Numbered from the stretch's first letter, positions 18,201 to 25,975 are shown. The stretch: 64,000 nucleotides of DNA from Acidobacteriota bacterium (GCA_020200135.1 JAIVJI010000002.1:1-64000); one strand, 5' to 3'. Program-made: numbers and translations. Notes: generated by a model not told the origin, from the sequence alone.

Positions 18201-19006
18201 CGCGCGGCGACGAACTCGCGCAGCGCCGCGAGCGGCGTGTCGTTGCGCCAGGTCGCGTTGAGCCGCGCGAGCAGACGCGCGAGGACGCGGCGCTCTCCCG
18301 CGTGCGCCCCGAGCGCGCGCAGCGCGTAGAAGCACGGCCAGAAGAAGTACGTGTTGATTTCGCGCAGGATGGTCTCGACGATGACCTCGTCGTCGCCCGC
18401 GCGCCGCGCCAGCGCTTCGAGCACCATGCAGGCCAGGACGGGCTCGTGCCCCTTCGCATACGCGAGCAGCCAGTGGGTCGTGTACTCCTCGCCCTGAAGC
18501 AGCCCGACGGCGCGCTCGAAGGTCACGTGCCCCAGCAGGTCGCGCGGGTTGCTCGTCGCGTTGAAGTACTGTTCCAGGCTGCGCGCGAGCGCGATAACGT
18601 CGTTCGACTCGGCGTCAACTACGGCCCCCGCCGTCGAGTAAAGTCCCGTCCCCGACCGCCCCGCAAACGTGCCGCCCGGCCCTTCGTTCGCGGGACTTGA
18701 CCCCGCGCCTGACTCGGCGAGCCTCTTCTCAGCCGCGAGCTTCCGCGCCGCCTTGATGTCGCGCTTCGTCATCCGCTGCGAGGAGACCACCGCGTTGAGG
18801 CGCGTCTCCAACTGACCCGTCCTCTCGCGTTCGAGGTTGAAGTACTCGCGCAGCACCCCCATCTCGTGCTCGAACCGCGCGCGCGACTCCGTCAGTGCGC
18901 GCGCGGCGTCCGCGTCTCTCCCGGCCGACGCGCGCCCGCGCGTGAACGCCAGCCACAGCGCGGCGAGGCTCAGCAGGATTGAAACTGTGACGGCGATGGT
19001 CAGCAT
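15290..19006 (-). CDS. Membrane-anchored Clp-type AAA+ ATPase fused to a GGQ-less release-factor-like domain
   Basis: A 1238-residue protein. Residues 1-22 form a transmembrane helix (MLTIAVTVSILLSLAALWLA), then a coiled coil, then a helical region. The first AAA+ domain has Walker A GDSGTGKTALV near 375, but its Walker B (RILWVMPNF) lacks the acidic pair. The second AAA+ domain is intact: GPTGTGKTEIAKTLAEF near 660 and VVLLDEFEKAHPSVWDLFLQ, then ClpB-type D2-small. The C-terminal 250 residues resemble RF-2: ADFWSSPRRFG, LTRMYRRWAERRRMRFELVE and VRDSARGWRTGRLERVLDGD. The GGQ peptidyl-hydrolase segment is absent. Clp unfoldases remodel proteins; the release-factor part suggests contact with ribosomes, which is inference. 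The ATG at 19006 is chosen because the membrane helix starts there; a GTG at 19045 is possible. Confidence 0.8.
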   Translation of the reverse strand: MLTIAVTVSILLSLAALWLAFTRGRASAGRDADAARALTESRARFEHEMGVLREYFNLERERTGQLETRLNAVVSSQRMTKRDIKAARKLAAEKRLAESGAGSSPANEGPGGTFAGRSGTGLYSTAGAVVDAESNDVIALARSLEQYFNATSNPRDLLGHVTFERAVGLLQGEEYTTHWLLAYAKGHEPVLACMVLEALARRAGDDEVIVETILREINTYFFWPCFYALRALGAHAGERRVLARLLARLNATWRNDTPLAALREFVAARAAAGETPDPHELLEEVKAQALDDDQLSDVGATLQEVGVLLPPEVALEVANWAGWRETADFLKTFGRVWGPGVDDEVFVLDAVAARVSELEAALGREPARSVLLVGDSGTGKTALVRALAARLRRDNWLVFEAGASEVMAGQTYIGQIEERVQSIVRQLEGKRILWVMPNFHEAMWSGRHRYSPTGLLDLLLPSVESGAVKIVGELAPEAYEQLLRLRPKLRTAMQACRVEPLSDKDTLELGRRWAERRGKHKLGWEGAHELVDTSYFLPRASGRTLGEALQLAKQYLGDKAAPGNLLLLLDAADRRLRAEGDEADEIKLDDLLVTLSQLTGLPVQILDERVGLDLADLRAFFERRVLGQPEAVDCLVERVAMIKAGLTDPTRPQGVFLFVGPTGTGKTEIAKTLAEFLFGSPERMIRLDMSELQTWESQGRILGEADETEAGGALVNLIRKQPFSVVLLDEFEKAHPSVWDLFLQVFDDGRLTDRRGNTADFRHSVIILTSNLGATLPHGASVGFAQEQSQFAAGSVERAVGRAFRREFVNRIDRVVVFRPLGRGVMRDLLRKELNDVLTRRGLRTRQWAVEWDDSAVEFLLEKGFTADLGARPLKRAVERYLLSPLAMTIVNHQFPEGDQFLFVRSSADGHALDVQFVDPDAPEQGGAPEEAHAPEDEAAAGGERELRLESIALDPRGEPGELRFLQERYDGVAARVEADEWRRRKGEALGEMQSADFWSSPRRFGVLGAVEYMDRIEAGLDTAGSLLARLRGDRKRLPPGLVARLAEQLYLLDSACRGLDEGEPRDAFVAIAAGREPGADRAQSDEFARALTRMYRRWAERRRMRFELVEEHDGAGANGAGAEEYRAVAAVSGYAAFPILRPEAGLHIFETPQDEKAAFKRATATVRVVAQPDEPAGHGPRALAEQAARALASETAAPTAIVRRYREEPSPLVRDSARGWRTGRLERVLDGDFDLIT

Positions 19007-19209
19007 GGATTTCGTCGCGGGCCGCGGCCGCGCCCCAAGGGGCACGCTGGGGGCGCGCGGGGCCGGGCTACGTTGAAGGCGGCGCAGATGGTAACACAGT
19101 GAATTGTGTGGGGAGTATGCGCCGGTGACTTAAGCCCGCGCCCCGACGCGCGCGGCCGCCGCCAGCGCGGGCTCTTACAGGGGTGCTGCGGTTGGATGAG
19201 GTCGGGCGC

Positions 19210-19250
19210 AAAAAGAAGTTGGGCTGCTGCCCACGAGGAGCAACAGCCCA
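19210..19250 (-). terminator. Rho-independent terminator of the ncRNA
   Basis: On the minus strand TTGGGCTGTTGC (19250-19239) pairs with GCAGCAGCCCAA (19230-19219), 12 bp with one G-U wobble, and is followed by CTTCTTTTT (U-run 19214-19210). Confidence 0.8.
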
Positions 19251-19723
19251 ACCCCGAATCCCTTTGAACCGCCGAAGCGATTCAGGGGACGGCAGCCTTT
19301 GCATGTACACGCGACGGGCTGCCTGATTTGTATCCCGAAGCGTGTGCCAGCGGTGGCTCACCCCCGGTCGGCACGGGCTAACTTTCGTCAACCTCTCAGG
19401 TCCGAAGACCTGGTGCCTCTTGGTTTTTGTTCTGGTGGCTTTACCTCCACCTCCAGTCTACGTTCTGGACAACGAGGCTCAACCGAAGTTGAGCGGCGTT
19501 CGCTACCCCGTCGGTTAATTACTCCGTCGGAGCGCCGTCGCGTTTTTATCCGCGAGGCTCGGGAGATGCCCGGCGGCCTTCTCCCTGCGCAGGCCTTTCG
19601 GCCTCGGCCGGGGCGTCAGTGGCAGCGACTTTTGCCGCTTGTCGCTGTCCTCAGGTCGAAGCGTTTCCGCCCCAACCTGCCGATCCCCTCGCCGGTCACG
19701 GTTGCCGTAACAACCGCGACGGG
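19210..19723 (-). ncRNA. Candidate structured non-coding RNA, about 514 nt, class unknown
   Basis: The minus strand here has its own sigma-70 promoter (19730-19758) and ends in a rho-independent terminator (19210-19250). Between them no credible coding frame exists, but many stable hairpins do, with tetraloops that make sense only on this strand: GCTCAAC-TTCG-GTTGAGC, CAGGTC-TTCG-GACCTG, GAATCGC-TTCG-GCGGTTC and AGGCC-GAAA-GGCCT, plus CAGCGAC/GTCGCTG and an enclosing GGGGCG/CGCCCC. I looked for tmRNA (5' GGGG...TTCGAC, tRNA-like ends, ALAA tag), RNase P (GAGGAAAGTCCGGGC), SRP RNA (AGGTCNGGAAGG) and 6S features and found none. It is either a divergent member of a known class or a new one. Confidence 0.65.
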
Positions 19724-19729
19724 AGCCGG

Positions 19730-19758
19730 ACTATACGCACGGGTCTCGGGGCTGTCAA
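19730..19758 (-). promoter_or_regulatory. Consensus sigma-70 promoter with UP-like element for the ncRNA
   Basis: Reading the minus strand: TTGACA (19758-19753), a 17-base spacer, then TATAGT (19735-19730), close to the ideal promoter. Immediately upstream is an A/T-rich block (about 19760-19795, including CGAAAATATTTTCG) that has the position and composition of an UP element. Such a promoter predicts strong expression. Confidence 0.75.
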
Positions 19759-19759
19759 G

Positions 19760-19890
19760 ACTTTTTTTCGAAAATATTTTCGAGCGAATTTCGCCGGGTT
19801 TTCGCGCTTTTCAAGACATCTGAAAAGTTCATCAACAGGCGATTTCCACAGGTGGAAATTTCATCCCCGTTTTGTGGAAAACTTCAGGCG
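19760..19890. other. A/T-rich intergenic stretch with DnaA-box-like motifs
   Basis: A visibly AT-rich patch in GC-rich surroundings. It contains ATTTCCACA (19842-19850), the reverse-strand TTTTCCACA (19873-19881) and a small palindrome TTTCCAC-AG-GTGGAAA. These resemble DnaA boxes, but dnaA, dnaN or other origin neighbours are absent. Part of the AT content is explained by the UP element of the ncRNA promoter. Confidence 0.3.
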
Positions 19891-19894
19891 CGAA

Positions 19895-19938
19895 CCGTCA
19901 ACCCTGACGAGAATGAATCCTCTCGTCAGGGTTGACGG
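19895..19938. terminator. Perfect 18-bp hairpin, probable terminator
   Basis: Arms 19895-19912 and 19921-19938 are perfectly complementary with an 8-nt loop. A T-rich tail (TCTTTATT) follows on the plus strand. It lies just downstream of the minus-strand gene ending at 19986 and upstream of the ncRNA promoter, so it may insulate the ncRNA from read-through. Confidence 0.7.
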
Positions 19939-19985
19939 TCTTTATTGAACTGCGCGGTGATTGCAGCGCTGCGGCTCAGGTAAGC

Positions 19986-21014
19986 TTATTTTATTCTGAT
20001 GCCAACCCAGCCCGCGTGTTCTATCTTCTGGCCAACGGGGGCCTCGACGCGCCGCAGGGTTCGTAGCTCGTTATTGACGAACCTTCCGGCCATGCCGTCT
20101 ATCGTCTGCCCGATTCTCCCCCCGCCCACCTCGGCGCAATTCTCATGCTCCGTGAGGGTCGTCATCCACGCGCCCCAGCGACAATATAGTTCGTTTAGGA
20201 AGACATACACCTTCCCCTTCGCGGCGTATGTGTCCACGATGATGGAATTCCTGTTTTGAGATATCTTCTCCCCGTCGCGCGACATGGCGCTGATGGTCAC
20301 GGTCGCCAACCCCATCTCCTGTTTGATGACTTGGCCGTCTTCGGCGGCGACGATCAGGGCGCTGGAAACCTTCGTGGTCTCGAAAGTGCTCTGCCTCTTG
20401 GTAAATCCGTAAACGGAGGTCAGCAGCTCTATACGGAAGACGCCGTTCGGCTGGGCGTAAACCAGCGCCTTCGCGTTACGCGTGTTGACGACGTAGGTCA
20501 CCGCGCCGAGCTGACCCAGCGAGCGCGCCGGCGGCCTCTGTCTCTCGAACATGGCCGCCCACTCTTTCACTTGGGCGTAGTGCTCCGGCTGAGTGAGCGG
20601 CTGAACCAGCCCGTAGGTGACCCACGTCTCTTTAGAACATTTCTTCAGCCACTTCGCTATAAGTTTTTTGTCGTCCTTGGATAAGTCAGCGAAACGCTTC
20701 CCGAAGATTCCGTAAAACCCGGGCACGGCGTATTGGCGAATCTCGCCCATTGTGCCGGCAGGGTGACGGACCTCCGTCCTGCGGTGGCTCGCCTCCCACG
20801 ACTCGTACTTAATGGACTCGAACCAGAGCAGTATCGCTCTCCTCCGGTCGTCGTCGTTGCGGGAGGCGAAAAAAGTTGGCTCGGCTTTCCACCCGTCCGC
20901 GGGCATCCTTGTAATACTGCCCTGACCACACGCGCTGCCGGGGCGGATGAGGGCGGCCGCCAGCACAAACAGGGTAACGACGATGCCGAGGCGATTAAAA
21001 GTGTTACGCGTCAT
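19986..21014 (-). CDS. Secreted hypothetical protein
   Basis: No family recognised. The 342-residue protein carries a signal peptide (MTRNTFNRLGIVVTLFVLAA, cleavage near residue 32 after SACGQG). The mature part is polar with no further membrane helix. A helical segment FADLSKDDKKLIAKWLKKCS (about residues 105-130) is followed by a beta-rich C-terminal part. It contains no recognisable catalytic motif. The ATG at 21014 is preceded by a GGAG. It is divergent from the aconitase gene and shares no operon with it. Confidence 0.65.
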   Translation of the reverse strand: MTRNTFNRLGIVVTLFVLAAALIRPGSACGQGSITRMPADGWKAEPTFFASRNDDDRRRAILLWFESIKYESWEASHRRTEVRHPAGTMGEIRQYAVPGFYGIFGKRFADLSKDDKKLIAKWLKKCSKETWVTYGLVQPLTQPEHYAQVKEWAAMFERQRPPARSLGQLGAVTYVVNTRNAKALVYAQPNGVFRIELLTSVYGFTKRQSTFETTKVSSALIVAAEDGQVIKQEMGLATVTISAMSRDGEKISQNRNSIIVDTYAAKGKVYVFLNELYCRWGAWMTTLTEHENCAEVGGGRIGQTIDGMAGRFVNNELRTLRRVEAPVGQKIEHAGWVGIRIK

Positions 21015-21201
21015 CTCGGGCGGCTCCTACGTTTCAGGCGTCATGCGCGCCGATGATGCATCTGCTTTCTTCGGATTTCAACAGTTTTCTTACCGCGCGC
21101 CGCGGCCGTTCGGCCGCGCGGCTGCGACTTTCCGGGGCCTTCGTTTATAATCCCCCGTTTGGTAATCATCAGATAATTCGCAAGTATCCAGAGGAGTGGA
21201 G

Positions 21202-23202
21202 ATGAGTGCTGAGAAGACGACGAAGCGCCCGGCGCGTTTGAAGTTCGACGGGCGGGCGCTGTTTTTGACCGAGGACGTGTCGCTGGTGAGGCGGCAGTTG
21301 GAGGCCGGCGAGGATTTGGAGTTCGACCCGGCGCGGCCGCTGATGAACAACATCTCGACCGACGAGATCACGCCCGGCTGGGTCTGCTTCTACTACGACG
21401 AGACGTTGGGCGAGTACGTCTACGTCGGCATGCGCGAGGGCGCGGTCAAGAAGGACGAAGTTAAGAACGGCGGGTTCGCGGTCGTCGTCTCGGGGCTGTC
21501 GAAGGGGTGCGGCAGCTCGCGCGAGACCGCGCCGTTCGCGGAGAAGGCCGCCGGGCTCCAGCTCGTCATCGCCAAGACTATCGAGAAGATTTACGGGCAG
21601 AACTGTCAGAACATCGGGCTGCTGACCTCGACCGACTTCGGGCTGGTAGAGAGGATCAGAAGCGGCGAGGAGATTCCGCTCGAAGAGTTCACGCGCGGGC
21701 TCGACCCCATCTCGCGGCAGATCGTCGAGTACGGCGGCCTCTTTAACTACAACAAGGCGCGGCTCGCGGGCGAGGTGACGCCGCCCGCGCTCGAAACCCC
21801 CCGGCGGCCGATGAACATCGTCGAGAAGATAGTCGCGCGCCACGCCTTCGTCCGCGCCGGCGAGATCGGCGTCGATGCCGTCAAGCCCGGCGACGCGCTC
21901 TTCGCCTCGACGGACGTGCGCTTCTCGCACGAGTACGTGACGCCGATGGCCGAGAGCCTCTTCAAGCATGCTTTAGGTGAGGACGCGCGCGTGACCCAAC
22001 CCGAGTCGGTCTACGCCTTCCGAGACCACCTGACCTTCCTCGGGCGCGTGATGTCGGACGACAAGAAGAAGATGGGACTGCTGGAGCGCGCCGACGGGCT
22101 CGCCACCACGCAGGAGAGCTTCACGGAGCGGCAGGGGATACGACTCTACGGCGGGACCGAGGAGCGCGGCTCCGAGGCCATCTGCCACAACGCGGTCGTC
22201 GAAGACATCGCGCTGCCCGGTCAGCTCGTCATCGGCACCGACTCGCACACGTGCATGGCGGGCGTGCTCGGCTGCTTCGCCTTCGGCGTGGGCTCGACCG
22301 ACATGGCCAACGCCTGGTACACCAAGGACATTCGCGTGCGCGTGCCCGAGGTCGTCCGCTTCGTCCTCCGGGGCGAGAAGCGCGCGGACGTTTCGGCGAA
22401 GGACGTGATGCTCGTCATCCTCGCGACCGACTACATGAAGGAGGGCCGCGGGATAGGCCAGGTCCTCGAGTTCGCGGGCGAGGGGCTGAAAGACTGGTCG
22501 ATTGACGAGCGCGCGACGCTCACCAACATGGCGGTCGAGGCCGGCGGCTTCACGGGCATCATCGAGCCCGACGAGGTGACGCTCCGCTACTTGAAGAGGA
22601 CGCGCGGGCTCCCCGAGGAGGAGATTCGCGCCGGCTTCCTCAGGAGCGACGCGGACGCCGAATACGCCGCCAGCTTCGAGATAGACCTCGCGGAAGTGCG
22701 CCCGATGGTCGCCACGCCGGGCGACCCGCGCAACGGCCTGCCCGTCTCCGAGCTTCCCGAGCCCGTCAGGATAGACATCGCCTACGGCGGGTCGTGTACC
22801 GGCGGCAAGATGGCCGACATGGACATGTACGCGGCCGTGCTCAGCCGCGCGGTCGAGCAGGGCAGGCGGGTCGCGCCCGGCGTCCACCTCTACCTGCAAT
22901 TCGGCTCGCAGAAGATCAAGGAGTACGCGCGCTCGCGCGGCTACATCGAGCTGTTCGAGCGCGCGGGCGCTGAGCTGATAGACCCCTCGTGCGGCGCGTG
23001 CATCAACGCCGGCCCCGGCGCGTCGCGCTCGCCCGAGCAGGTCACGGTCAGCGCGCAGAACCGCAACTTCCCCGGACGCAGCGGCCCCGGCAAGGTCTAC
23101 CTCGCGAGTCCTTACGTCGTCGCGGCCTCGGCCGTCGCGGGCCACATCATCGAGCCGGAAGAGTTCCTCAAAGAGCCGGAGGCCGAACTCGTCGGGGCCT
23201 GA
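21202..23202 (+). CDS. Aconitase/isopropylmalate-dehydratase family hydro-lyase
   Basis: A [4Fe-4S] hydro-lyase of 666 residues, probably aconitate hydratase (citrate to isocitrate). The domain order is unusual: a swivel-like domain comes first (about 35-190, with DEITPGWVCFY and SGLSKGCGSSRETAPFAEKA) and the LeuC-like catalytic region follows. Cluster ligands are visible at GTDSHTCMAGVLGCFAFG (Cys near 350) and DPSCGACINAGPG (two Cys near 597 and 600). This swivel-first order recalls AcnB without its HEAT domain and could also be read as a fused LeuD-LeuC-like protein. The ATG at 21202 follows GAGGAG by 5 bases. Isocitrate dehydrogenase is about 20 kb away, so the TCA role is inferred from family, not from an operon. 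Confidence 0.8.
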   Translation: MSAEKTTKRPARLKFDGRALFLTEDVSLVRRQLEAGEDLEFDPARPLMNNISTDEITPGWVCFYYDETLGEYVYVGMREGAVKKDEVKNGGFAVVVSGLSKGCGSSRETAPFAEKAAGLQLVIAKTIEKIYGQNCQNIGLLTSTDFGLVERIRSGEEIPLEEFTRGLDPISRQIVEYGGLFNYNKARLAGEVTPPALETPRRPMNIVEKIVARHAFVRAGEIGVDAVKPGDALFASTDVRFSHEYVTPMAESLFKHALGEDARVTQPESVYAFRDHLTFLGRVMSDDKKKMGLLERADGLATTQESFTERQGIRLYGGTEERGSEAICHNAVVEDIALPGQLVIGTDSHTCMAGVLGCFAFGVGSTDMANAWYTKDIRVRVPEVVRFVLRGEKRADVSAKDVMLVILATDYMKEGRGIGQVLEFAGEGLKDWSIDERATLTNMAVEAGGFTGIIEPDEVTLRYLKRTRGLPEEEIRAGFLRSDADAEYAASFEIDLAEVRPMVATPGDPRNGLPVSELPEPVRIDIAYGGSCTGGKMADMDMYAAVLSRAVEQGRRVAPGVHLYLQFGSQKIKEYARSRGYIELFERAGAELIDPSCGACINAGPGASRSPEQVTVSAQNRNFPGRSGPGKVYLASPYVVAASAVAGHIIEPEEFLKEPEAELVGA

Positions 23203-23232
23203 CGCGGCTCACTTCCGGCGGACGAAAATAAG

Positions 23233-23802
23233 ATGGGCGTCGTCTCCCCCGCTGACATGAAACTGGCCGCGCCCGGCGGAAGCCGGTACGCGCGCGTCGA
23301 GCGCGAGCGCCGTTACCTGCTGCGCGGGCTGCCGCCCGGCCTCAAGCTCTCCGACCCGCACACGCAGATAACGGACAACTACGTGACGGGCACGCGCCTG
23401 CGGCTGCGAAAAGTGCGCGACCCCCGCACCAACGAGTGGACGCTCAAGCTCACGCAGAAGCACACGCCGTCGCCCACGGACTTCTCGCGCACGCTCATCA
23501 CCAACATGTATCTGAGCCCCTACGAGTACGAAGTCCTTTCGGTCTTCGAGGGCAACGAGCTGCGCAAGAACCGCTACCCCTTCGAGGACGAGGGGCGACT
23601 CTACTCTGTCGACGTCTTCCTCGGCCCTTTGCGCGGCCTCGTCCTCGCCGAGACCGACTTCGAGACCGACGAGGAGACGGACTCCTTCCCGGCTCCCGCC
23701 TTCGCTCACGCCGACGTGACGCGCGACGAGCTGTTCACCGGCGGCCGCCTCGTCGGGCTGACCGCCGAAGACCTGCGCGCCGAACTCGCGCGCCGCGGCT
23801 GA
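23233..23802 (+). CDS. CYTH-domain protein
   Basis: A 189-residue protein of the CYTH superfamily (adenylate cyclase class IV/thiamine triphosphatase fold), which acts on triphosphorylated substrates with divalent metals. The N-terminal ExExx signature is VERERRYLL (near residue 22), followed by the alternating basic strands of the tunnel (TGTRLRLRKVRD, WTLKLTQK) and acidic C-terminal strands (YSVDVFLG, LAETDFETDEE). The real substrate is unknown; inorganic triphosphatase activity is the usual finding for stand-alone CYTH proteins. It sits 30 bases after the aconitase gene and 14 bases before the DUF488 gene, so the three may be cotranscribed. An alternative start is the ATG at 23257. Confidence 0.8.
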   Translation: MGVVSPADMKLAAPGGSRYARVERERRYLLRGLPPGLKLSDPHTQITDNYVTGTRLRLRKVRDPRTNEWTLKLTQKHTPSPTDFSRTLITNMYLSPYEYEVLSVFEGNELRKNRYPFEDEGRLYSVDVFLGPLRGLVLAETDFETDEETDSFPAPAFAHADVTRDELFTGGRLVGLTAEDLRAELARRG

Positions 23803-23816
23803 GGCCGCGAGACCAG

Positions 23817-24287
23817 ATGAGCGAACAGACGAACCCGGTCACCATCCACACCGTCGGCCACGGCCGCCACGCGTGGGCCGACTTCCTCGCGCTGCTCCGG
23901 CAGTACGAGATAGAGCTGCTGTGCGACGTGCGCAGCGCCGCGCGCTCGCGCTGGCCGCAGTTCAACGGGCAGGTTCTGGCCGCGAACCTGAGGGAGGCGG
24001 GCGTCGGCTACGAGTGGCTGCCCGAGTGCGGCGGGAAGGTCGTGGCGCCGACCGAGGAGCTGAACCGGGGCCTGGAGCGCATCATGGAGCTGGCCTCGGA
24101 CACGCGCGTCGCGCTGATGTGCTCGGAGTCGCGCCCGCTCACCGGCCACAGGCAGCCGCGCGCCAACTGCCACCGCGTCGGCCTCCTCGCGCCCCCCCTG
24201 CGCGCGCGCGGCGCGCGCCTCATCCACATCCTCCCCGACGGCGACGCGCTCGAAGTGGACGAGTCCGCGCTCCCCTCCATCTGGTGA
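23817..24287 (+). CDS. DUF488-family protein
   Basis: A 156-residue protein of the DUF488 family. Recognisable are the opening TIHTVGHGRHAWADFLALL, the DVRSAARSRWPQFNG segment and the C-terminal LMCSESRPLTGHRQPRANCH with conserved Cys/Glu and a His/Cys pair. The family is widespread and its biochemistry is not settled. It starts 14 bases after the CYTH gene and probably belongs to the same transcript. The ATG at 23817 is chosen over a longer open frame upstream, which only overlaps the CYTH gene in another frame. Confidence 0.85.
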   Translation: MSEQTNPVTIHTVGHGRHAWADFLALLRQYEIELLCDVRSAARSRWPQFNGQVLAANLREAGVGYEWLPECGGKVVAPTEELNRGLERIMELASDTRVALMCSESRPLTGHRQPRANCHRVGLLAPPLRARGARLIHILPDGDALEVDESALPSIW

Positions 24288-24304
24288 GGCCGTCCGCGCT
24301 TGCG

Positions 24305-24374
24305 AATTAACAGGGATGGACAGGATGAACAGGATAAGAGGTCAAATTCTTAATCCTGTCCATCCCTGTTAATT
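24305..24374. repeat. 22-bp inverted repeat built on ACAGGAT-type units
   Basis: Arms 24305-24326 and 24353-24374 are perfectly complementary (AATTAACAGGGATGGACAGG plus AT). The left side continues with GAACAGGAT, so the arm is itself a run of related GGACAGGAT/GAACAGGAT units. It lies between convergent genes and may serve as a terminator. Similar ACAGGAT-rich palindromes are familiar from several high-GC environmental phyla. Confidence 0.85.
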
Positions 24375-24416
24375 ATTCCCTCCGTTAAGCAAGCCGCCGC
24401 CGCTCACCGCACCGTC

Positions 24417-25949
24417 TTAGAACTTCATCGTCATCAGCGCGGCGTAGGTCTCGATGCCGTCCCAGAGGTTCTGGAGGCGTATGTTCTCGTTCTCGGCGTG
24501 CTGGTTGTTGTCGTAGTTGGCGACGGGGACGGTGATGGTGGGCGCGCCCAGGGTCTCGCGGATGAGCGAGAGCGGGAGGCTGCCGCCGAGCGTCGGCATG
24601 AGGACGACCGGCTGCTCGGATATCTTTTGCACGGCCTCGACGACCGCGCGCGAGACGGGCAAGTCCATCGGCGTGCGTTCGGCGTTGTAGCCGCCCGGCG
24701 AGACCTCGACCTTCGCGACGAGCGGGTGCGCCAGGCGCTCGGCGTCGGTCGGCTCGCGGTCGGTGACGAAGAACCCCTGGGCGCGTATGTGCGCGACGAG
24801 CCGCTCGACCTGCCGGCGGTGGTCAGTGCCGAGGACGAGCCGGAGGTCGAGCGCGGCGACGGCCGTCGTGGGGATGACGTTGCGCGAGAGCGCGCCCGTC
24901 TCGGCGCTCGACAGCCCGTTGACGTTGAGCGACGGCTGGTTGATGAGTTCGAGCAGCGGGCGCCCCGCGCCGTCGGGGCGGGGGACGGCGAGCGCGCGCT
25001 TCAGCTCCTCGTCGTAGGCCGGCGCTTCGGCGAGCGCGCGCCGCTCGGCCTCGCCCAGCGGCACCACGTCGTCGTACCAGCCCTTGATGGTGACGCGCCC
25101 CGCGTCGTCCTTCATCGAGGCGAGGAGGCGCGCGAGGGTCATCGCGGGGTTGGGCGCCCAGTTGCCGTAGTGGCCGCTGTGGAGCGGGCGCACGGGGCCG
25201 TAGACGGTGACCTCGACGTTCGTGTCGCCGCGCACGCCGAAGACGACCTGCTTGCGCCCCGACTGGTGGACGGGGCCGTCGCAGATGACCCACGCGTCGG
25301 AGGCGAGGAGTTCCTTGTGGCGCGAGAGTATCTCGACGAGGTGCGGCGAGCCGGCCTCCTCCTCGCCCTCGAAGAAGAACTTGAGGTTGACCGTGGGCGC
25401 GATGTCCTTCGCGCGCAGCGCGTCGAAGGCCGTCAGGATGGACATCACCCCGGCCTTGTCGTCCGAAGCCGACCGCGCGTAGAGCCGCCACTCGGGGTTG
25501 ATGGCCTCGCCGCCGGTGGGCATCGGGAGAATCTTGCCGCCCTTCTCGAACGGCGCGGAGCGCAGCGTCGGCTCCCACGGCCGCGTCCCCGTCCACTTGC
25601 GCGGGTCGGTGGGCTGGCCGTCGTAGTGCGCGTAGAGGACGACGGTGCGCGTCGCGCCCGGCGCGCGCCACTCGCCGTAGACCGCGGGCGCAACGTTCGG
25701 CGTCGCGGCTTCGAGCAGGCGGGGCCGCAGGCCCCGCGCCGTCATCATCTCGACGATGCGCGCGGCGTTGCGGCGTATCGCCTCGTTGTCCGACGCGACG
25801 TTCGGGAGCGAGAGTAGCTGAACGAACTCGCGCAGGATGCGGTGCTCGTTGGCGCGCCTGTAGTCGCGCACCGGGCCGGCCGCCTGCGCGAACGCAGTCT
25901 GGCAGAGCAGCACGGACGCGGCGGCCGCGCGGATGAAGCGTCTTGTCAT
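24417..25949 (-). CDS. Secreted M20-family metallopeptidase
   Basis: A 510-residue dinuclear-zinc peptidase of the M20 family (dipeptidase/carboxypeptidase type). A signal peptide covers residues 1-24 (MTRRFIRAAAASVLLCQTAF). The first metal motif is VVLYAHYDGQPTD (HxD near residue 108), the second is ARSASDDKAGVMS (Asp near 170), the catalytic Glu pair is FFEGEEEAGSPHL (near 210), and the last ligand is in NNQHAENENIRL close to the end. The dimerisation (lid) insert lies between. Likely role: hydrolysing peptides in the periplasm. The ATG at 25949 follows GAGGGG by 4 bases. It lies just downstream of the MFS gene on the same strand, with a 26-base gap. Confidence 0.9.
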   Translation of the reverse strand: MTRRFIRAAAASVLLCQTAFAQAAGPVRDYRRANEHRILREFVQLLSLPNVASDNEAIRRNAARIVEMMTARGLRPRLLEAATPNVAPAVYGEWRAPGATRTVVLYAHYDGQPTDPRKWTGTRPWEPTLRSAPFEKGGKILPMPTGGEAINPEWRLYARSASDDKAGVMSILTAFDALRAKDIAPTVNLKFFFEGEEEAGSPHLVEILSRHKELLASDAWVICDGPVHQSGRKQVVFGVRGDTNVEVTVYGPVRPLHSGHYGNWAPNPAMTLARLLASMKDDAGRVTIKGWYDDVVPLGEAERRALAEAPAYDEELKRALAVPRPDGAGRPLLELINQPSLNVNGLSSAETGALSRNVIPTTAVAALDLRLVLGTDHRRQVERLVAHIRAQGFFVTDREPTDAERLAHPLVAKVEVSPGGYNAERTPMDLPVSRAVVEAVQKISEQPVVLMPTLGGSLPLSLIRETLGAPTITVPVANYDNNQHAENENIRLQNLWDGIETYAALMTMKF

Positions 25950-25975
25950 TTGACCCCTCGTCATCTCGAGTTTCG

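Noticed and set aside
19210-19723. tmRNA, RNase P or SRP RNA
   Set aside because: The 5'/3' tRNA-like ends and tag sequence of tmRNA, the GAGGAAAGTCC of RNase P and the GGAAGG loop of SRP RNA are all absent.
19299-19823. A plus-strand coding frame of 174 codons over the ncRNA region
   Set aside because: No ribosome site, no recognisable protein, and the tetraloops and promoter point to an RNA on the minus strand.
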